A stretch of 35,953 nt of DNA from positions 1-35,953 of the forward strand of contig VGTH01000053.1 in assembly GCA_016874755.1 (NCBI GenBank), given 5' to 3'. The DNA is from Deltaproteobacteria bacterium. Lineage in GTDB: Bacteria > Desulfobacterota > Binatia > UBA9968. The notes under the pieces were generated by a model that saw only the letters and a program-made list of their open reading frames with translations, made no database searches and was not told the origin of the DNA. Positions 33,004-35,953 of this stretch are shown in pieces. A program made the position numbers and the translations under genes. The first letter of the stretch is position 1. Each line of letters begins with the position of its first letter.

Positions 33004-33795
33004 CTACTGGGTGGCGCGCACAAGGCCGCCGTCAATCGCGATGGTCGTGCCAGTGATGTAGCTCGCGCGGTCGGAACCCAAGAAGACGATCAAATCCCCG
33101 GCTTCATCTGCGGTGCCGTAGCGACCAAGCGGCACTTCGGCGGCCATTTCTTTGTCGATCTCTGCCACTGGCCGGCCGAGTCTTTCGGCGCGCGCTTTGT
33201 TTAGCTTCTTGGCCCGATCGGTGTCGATGCGGCCCGGGCAAACGTTGTTAAAAAGTATGTTGTCACGCGCCAGTTCGCGTGAAAGCGTTTTCGCCCAGCC
33301 AATGACTGCGCTGCGCACGGCATTCGATAGCACCAAACCGGCGATCGGCTCTTTGACCGAATAGGAGGTGATGTTGACGACCTTGCCGCCGCCGACTTTC
33401 TTCATGTGCGGCACCGCCTCGCGGGTCATGCGCATGGTGCTCATGAAGCTCAAATTAAACGCGTTCTGCCAGTCTTCGTCGGTGAACTTCATGAATTCAC
33501 CGGGAGGCGGACCGCCGGCGTTGTTGACGATGACGTCGATGCGGCCGAAGTGTTTGGCGCTGTCGTCGACGAATTTCTTGATATCATCCGCCTTCGACAT
33601 GTCCGCGGCGATGGCGAGCACGTCGCCGCCGGTGGCTTTGCGAATCTCGTCCGCGGTGGCTTTCAGCGCCGCTTCGCCGCGCGCGCAGATGGCCACTTTG
33701 GCCCCTTCCCGGGCAAAACCCATCGCTGCTGCCTTGCCCATGCCTTGGCTCGCACCTGCGACCAAGGCCACTTTACCCTTAAATCCAAGATCCAT
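33004..33795 (-). CDS. Short-chain dehydrogenase/reductase lacking the usual YxxxK
   Basis: This 263-residue SDR has GASQGMGKAAA (Rossmann dinucleotide motif, residues 14-24), NNAGG near 91 and PGRIDTDRAKKL near 190, with a C-terminal TTIAIDGGLV. It should bind NAD(P). The catalytic site is not standard. Ser in NITSYSVKEPIAG is present, but the canonical Tyr-x3-Lys is replaced by LVLSNAVRSAVIGWAK. The LSN-x-x-R wording defines a known subgroup of reductase-like SDRs. It lies between LigA-like and barrel-protein genes in the same minus operon. It may reduce or oxidise an aromatic-pathway intermediate, but the altered site makes this uncertain. Confidence 0.85.
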   Translation of the reverse strand: MDLGFKGKVALVAGASQGMGKAAAMGFAREGAKVAICARGEAALKATADEIRKATGGDVLAIAADMSKADDIKKFVDDSAKHFGRIDVIVNNAGGPPPGEFMKFTDEDWQNAFNLSFMSTMRMTREAVPHMKKVGGGKVVNITSYSVKEPIAGLVLSNAVRSAVIGWAKTLSRELARDNILFNNVCPGRIDTDRAKKLNKARAERLGRPVAEIDKEMAAEVPLGRYGTADEAGDLIVFLGSDRASYITGTTIAIDGGLVRATQ

Positions 33796-33868
33796 TGGCT
33801 AATCCTTCCCGAGCGTTGATGTGATTGACGTGACTGTGCCAGATACTAGCAAACCGATTTTCCCGGCG

Positions 33869-34114
33869 CTACTTCTGCTGCCAATAAATGTTGTCGCGAA
33901 ACTTCGGTTCGAGCCGTTTCAAGTAAAGACAGAGCATGCCATGCACGCCGAGCTGGCGCAGCCGGCGCGGATCGCCGGAGCGCAGCGCATCTTTTTCTTC
34001 GCTGGAAAGCTCGTAGTTGCCCATCACCGATGCAAAATCGGTCAATGCCCTTTGGTATACCGTCTCGTTCATCTTCAAATCAAACATTAAACGGCTGAGT
34101 TCGTAGCAGCTCAT
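33869..34114 (-). CDS. LigA-like extradiol dioxygenase small (alpha) subunit
   Basis: This 81-residue protein is read from ATG 34114 with GGAGAAAG upstream; the longer frame is rejected because it runs through the adjacent LigB-like gene. The helical segments MSCYELSRLMFDLKMNETVY, LSSEEKDALRSGDPRRLRQL and GVHGMLCLYLKRLEP are those of the protocatechuate 4,5-dioxygenase alpha subunit (LigA), which covers the active site of LigB. It starts 28 bp after the LigB-like stop, an expected subunit pairing. Confidence 0.82.
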   Translation of the reverse strand: MSCYELSRLMFDLKMNETVYQRALTDFASVMGNYELSSEEKDALRSGDPRRLRQLGVHGMLCLYLKRLEPKFRDNIYWQQK

Positions 34115-34142
34115 GGGTCTTTCTCCATCGAAGCGTATATGC

Positions 34143-35009
34143 TTAAACCTGGCTCCAGCTGACAAAACCCCAGCCGGTGGCGACGAAATCGGGCATGTAG
34201 CCCGTGTAGCTCGCCTTGGCTTTACCGACGGCACCGAGTACCACCATCCAATTGAGAAACTCCGTGTCGCCCGCTTGCAGTAGGTCTTGCACCGAATAAT
34301 CGCAGAGCGTTTGTCCCTTGCCCTCGCGCATCACTTGTAAAAGCTGGTGATCGAATTTTTCGTCGATCTCACCGATGCGCGGCGAGCCGGGGAAGTGCGA
34401 CAGACCGCCGGTGGCGAGGATGGCGATGCGCTCTTTGGAGCTGTCCGCCACGGCGCGGATCAACTCGCCCACTTGATAGCAGCGGCGCGGTGACGGCGCC
34501 GGATCCACCCAAGTATTGACGTAGATCGGCAAGATCGGCATCTGCGCTTCCTTGGCGAGAAAATAGAGCGGCACGGTCTGGGTGTGCTGCAGCTCGACGT
34601 ATTCGCCGTAGGAGAAATCGATGCCTTTGTCATAGCCGGCACGGACAATCGCTTTGCCCAATTCTCTATGGTTCTTGTAGTGAAACTTGTGGCGCGTGAA
34701 CTGTCCTTTGACTTCGTCGCCGATGGTGACGAAGAAGCTCGGAATGTTGTTCCAAAAAAAGTTGACGAACTGATCGTTGGCGACAACGATCAGGACATCG
34801 GGTATGGCTTGGTCCAAATCTTTCTTGAGGGCCGCGAAGGCGGCTTCCGCGTCGCGGCGCAATTGCAGCTGCTGTTCGAAGGTGGGCCGTTTGGCGTCTC
34901 CCTGCGGCGCCATGCTGTAATGCAAATCCATGAAGTCTTCCCATTCGCGCCCCGGTTCTAAGAGAATATTGGGCGCGTGGCTAGCGGCGAGGGCGGATAC
35001 AAGTGGCAT
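34143..35009 (-). CDS. LigB-like extradiol dioxygenase large (beta) subunit, Gln at a metal site
   Basis: This 288-residue LigB-superfamily protein would form the catalytic subunit with the LigA-like product. ATG 35009 has AGGAG upstream. Known LigAB iron ligands are His12, His61 and Glu242 with catalytic His195. Here the equivalents are His11 (ASHAPN), Gln80 (ANDQFVNFF, where His is usual), Glu250 (DTEFLNW) and His205 (GGLSHFPGSP). Gln80 in place of His suggests altered metal binding or a different reaction, though relatives with a DQ motif are known to me from annotated genomes. It is the second gene of the operon after a 48-residue membrane protein. Confidence 0.85.
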   Translation of the reverse strand: MPLVSALAASHAPNILLEPGREWEDFMDLHYSMAPQGDAKRPTFEQQLQLRRDAEAAFAALKKDLDQAIPDVLIVVANDQFVNFFWNNIPSFFVTIGDEVKGQFTRHKFHYKNHRELGKAIVRAGYDKGIDFSYGEYVELQHTQTVPLYFLAKEAQMPILPIYVNTWVDPAPSPRRCYQVGELIRAVADSSKERIAILATGGLSHFPGSPRIGEIDEKFDHQLLQVMREGKGQTLCDYSVQDLLQAGDTEFLNWMVVLGAVGKAKASYTGYMPDFVATGWGFVSWSQV

Positions 35010-35102
35010 AGGGACTCCTGGTCTTATTGGCGCGGCTGGGTCCATTTAATGGAGCGCTGAACAAAAAAGCAACGAGATTCGCGGCTCGATTCCTGCCGGC
35101 TT

Positions 35103-35249
35103 TCAGAGAATGCGATAGCCGCGCATCGACCAAAAAACTAGAGCAACGATCACGGCGACGGAGATGATCGGGTGATCGATAACCCAGTTTACCGAAGGTT
35201 CGAGCAGATGATCCAACGTGAAATCGACCAGCTTTGAAAGTCTATCCAT
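35103..35249 (-). CDS. Small single-pass membrane protein, 48 residues
   Basis: ATG 35249 is preceded by GGAG eight bases upstream. The product opens MDRLSKLVDFTLDHLLEPSV and closes with a hydrophobic helix from HPIISVAVIVALVFW, followed by a basic end (SMRGYRIL). This is a clean cytoplasm-membrane small protein layout. It lies 93 bp upstream of the LigB-like gene on the same strand, so may be the operon's first gene. Family unknown. Confidence 0.55.
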   Translation of the reverse strand: MDRLSKLVDFTLDHLLEPSVNWVIDHPIISVAVIVALVFWSMRGYRIL

Positions 35250-35286
35250 CGTTTTCTCCAGCGCTGAGCCTAAGCAGTAACACCTC

Positions 35287-35547
35287 TAGCCCGGATTATT
35301 CATCGCTGCAACGCGATCGAAGTGAAACTCTTCCGGAGCGAAGGCAACAGATATCCGCTTCGATGCCGGCCTGTAGGGGCGGCCGGCGGTCGCCCTGCTC
35401 TGCGAATGGCAGTGAAAAGGTCGAAGAGATGCCAAGCATCGGCGAATCAAACCGAACGATCTGCGCTGATGCCTTCGCTCCTCCAGAGTTCCACTTCGAT
35501 TGACACAGTGTCATGGGTTTTCCTCGTCGCATGAAGAATTCGGGCTA
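35287..35547. mobile_element. MITE-like 261-bp repeat, copy 3
   Basis: The full-length copy is flanked by TA on both sides (TAGCCCGG... and ...CGGGCTA). Outer inverted repeat GCCCG[GA]ATT[AC]TTCAT and inner 31-base repeat are intact with few mismatches. TA flanks are typical of elements moved by IS630/Tc1-mariner transposases, which is inference. It lies between the small membrane protein and the transposase end. Confidence 0.88.
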
Positions 35548-35557
35548 GGTCATGGGT

Positions 35558-35576
35558 GCCACCGATTTTCGGTGGC
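35558..35576. other. Hairpin GCCACCG / CGGTGGC
   Basis: Perfect 7-base arms around ATTTT lie eleven bases after MITE copy 3. No T-run follows, so a terminator role is uncertain. The 35577-35829 stretch holds no gene I can support. Confidence 0.4.
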
Positions 35577-35857
35577 GGCTTGACTACTTTACACGTCCGA
35601 ACACGCTCCTAGCAATCTTTGGTAACCCGACCCTACCTGCGAGCAATTATCTGTACAAAACTGCTCAACGAAGGACAACAATTGTTTGAAAAAGGTGCTT
35701 TGGGCGCTCGCAATGGACCTGGCTGGAAGCAGTTCAGCCTCTATAAATAGCTGAAATAAAGGGGAAAAAATGCGCCATGAGGTTGGTGGCATTGGCCTTG
35801 CTCATAGGCCGGACAACAAATTGTTCGAGCCGTTGTCAATAGGTGTGTAAAAAGATA

Positions 35858-35953
35858 CTAGGCGGCGACCCTCATCTCTTTGCCATTGTCATACTTCGTC
35901 CCGCGCGCTACTTTTCCGACAAGCTGTGGTGCGTTCAGTTTGCGGAAGCTCTT
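35858..35953 (-). CDS. C-terminal end of a transposase, IS256-type suspected (partial)
   Basis: The minus strand from the window edge reads 31 residues (KSFRKLNAPQLVGKVARGTK, then YDNGKEMRVAA) to a TAG at 35858. The ending style resembles IS256-family transposases. Just beyond the stop (35832-35857, minus strand) comes TTTTTACACACCTATTGACA, like the terminal inverted repeats of that family. The element's other end is outside the window. Family call is tentative. Confidence 0.45.
   Translation of the reverse strand, partial: KSFRKLNAPQLVGKVARGTKYDNGKEMRVAA

Noticed and set aside
35589-35792. 67-residue minus-strand frame downstream of the transposase end
   Set aside because: No ribosome site, no protein-like features, and it lies in the flank of an insertion sequence.

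Overview
The window is about 36 kb of GC-rich bacterial chromosome. It is densely coded on both strands and has several dispersed intergenic repeat families. The gene content suggests a soil, marine or host-associated heterotroph of the former deltaproteobacterial / Tectomicrobia / Binatota kind. The reasons are four substrate-binding proteins of which three or four lack a full transporter, hydantoinase, amidase and ring-cleavage type genes, an FbpA/FbpB-like pair, and housekeeping prmA, rsmE and gshB. The tRNA gene does not encode its 3' CCA. No 16S rRNA or other strong taxonomic marker is present, so the placement is inference.

Layout. 1-403: the end of a 261-bp MITE-like element, a palindromic repeat and a promoter. 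404-4646: dienelactone hydrolase, an NMT1-type binding protein, a damaged-looking lipoprotein frame with a very long hairpin, RidA, a DUF4870 membrane protein and a PPOX-family flavoprotein. 4674-8540 (minus): binding protein, fused two-domain permease and a Pht5-like binding-protein homologue, with no ATPase gene. 8714-12546: a dihydropyrimidinase/hydantoinase, a DUF1015 protein and an FAH-family hydrolase. 12653-16241: prmA, rsmE, an RDD membrane protein, gshB and tRNA-Phe(GAA). 16269-19512: a 5'-truncated FG-GAP repeat gene, a PIN/ribbon-helix-helix toxin-antitoxin pair, two possible gene remnants and a gene-poor stretch. 19513-27204 (plus): a tight operon of Trz/MtaD-like amidohydrolase, binding protein, M20 hydrolase, HyuA and HyuB. 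It faces a minus-strand amidase with a GatC/AtzG-like small partner across a long hairpin. 29385-32437: a coiled-coil membrane protein, a cupredoxin-like lipoprotein, a small conserved protein, a second MITE copy and a secreted hypothetical. 32606-35249 (minus): an operon of a 48-residue membrane protein, LigB-like, LigA-like, SDR and a dimeric-barrel protein, ending in a clear terminator. 35287-35953: a third MITE copy and the C-terminal end of a transposase gene.

How the genes fit together. The most coherent unit is 19513-28953: uptake (binding protein), deamination or dechlorination type chemistry (amidohydrolase), ATP-dependent ring opening (HyuA/HyuB) and C-N bond hydrolysis (M20, amidase with GatC-like subunit). 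It reads as a candidate pathway for an N-heterocyclic or amide compound, substrate unknown. A second unit (32666-35009) looks like extradiol aromatic ring metabolism, but its LigB-like subunit has Gln where the iron-ligand His is expected. No CRISPR array, phage block or complete insertion sequence was found.
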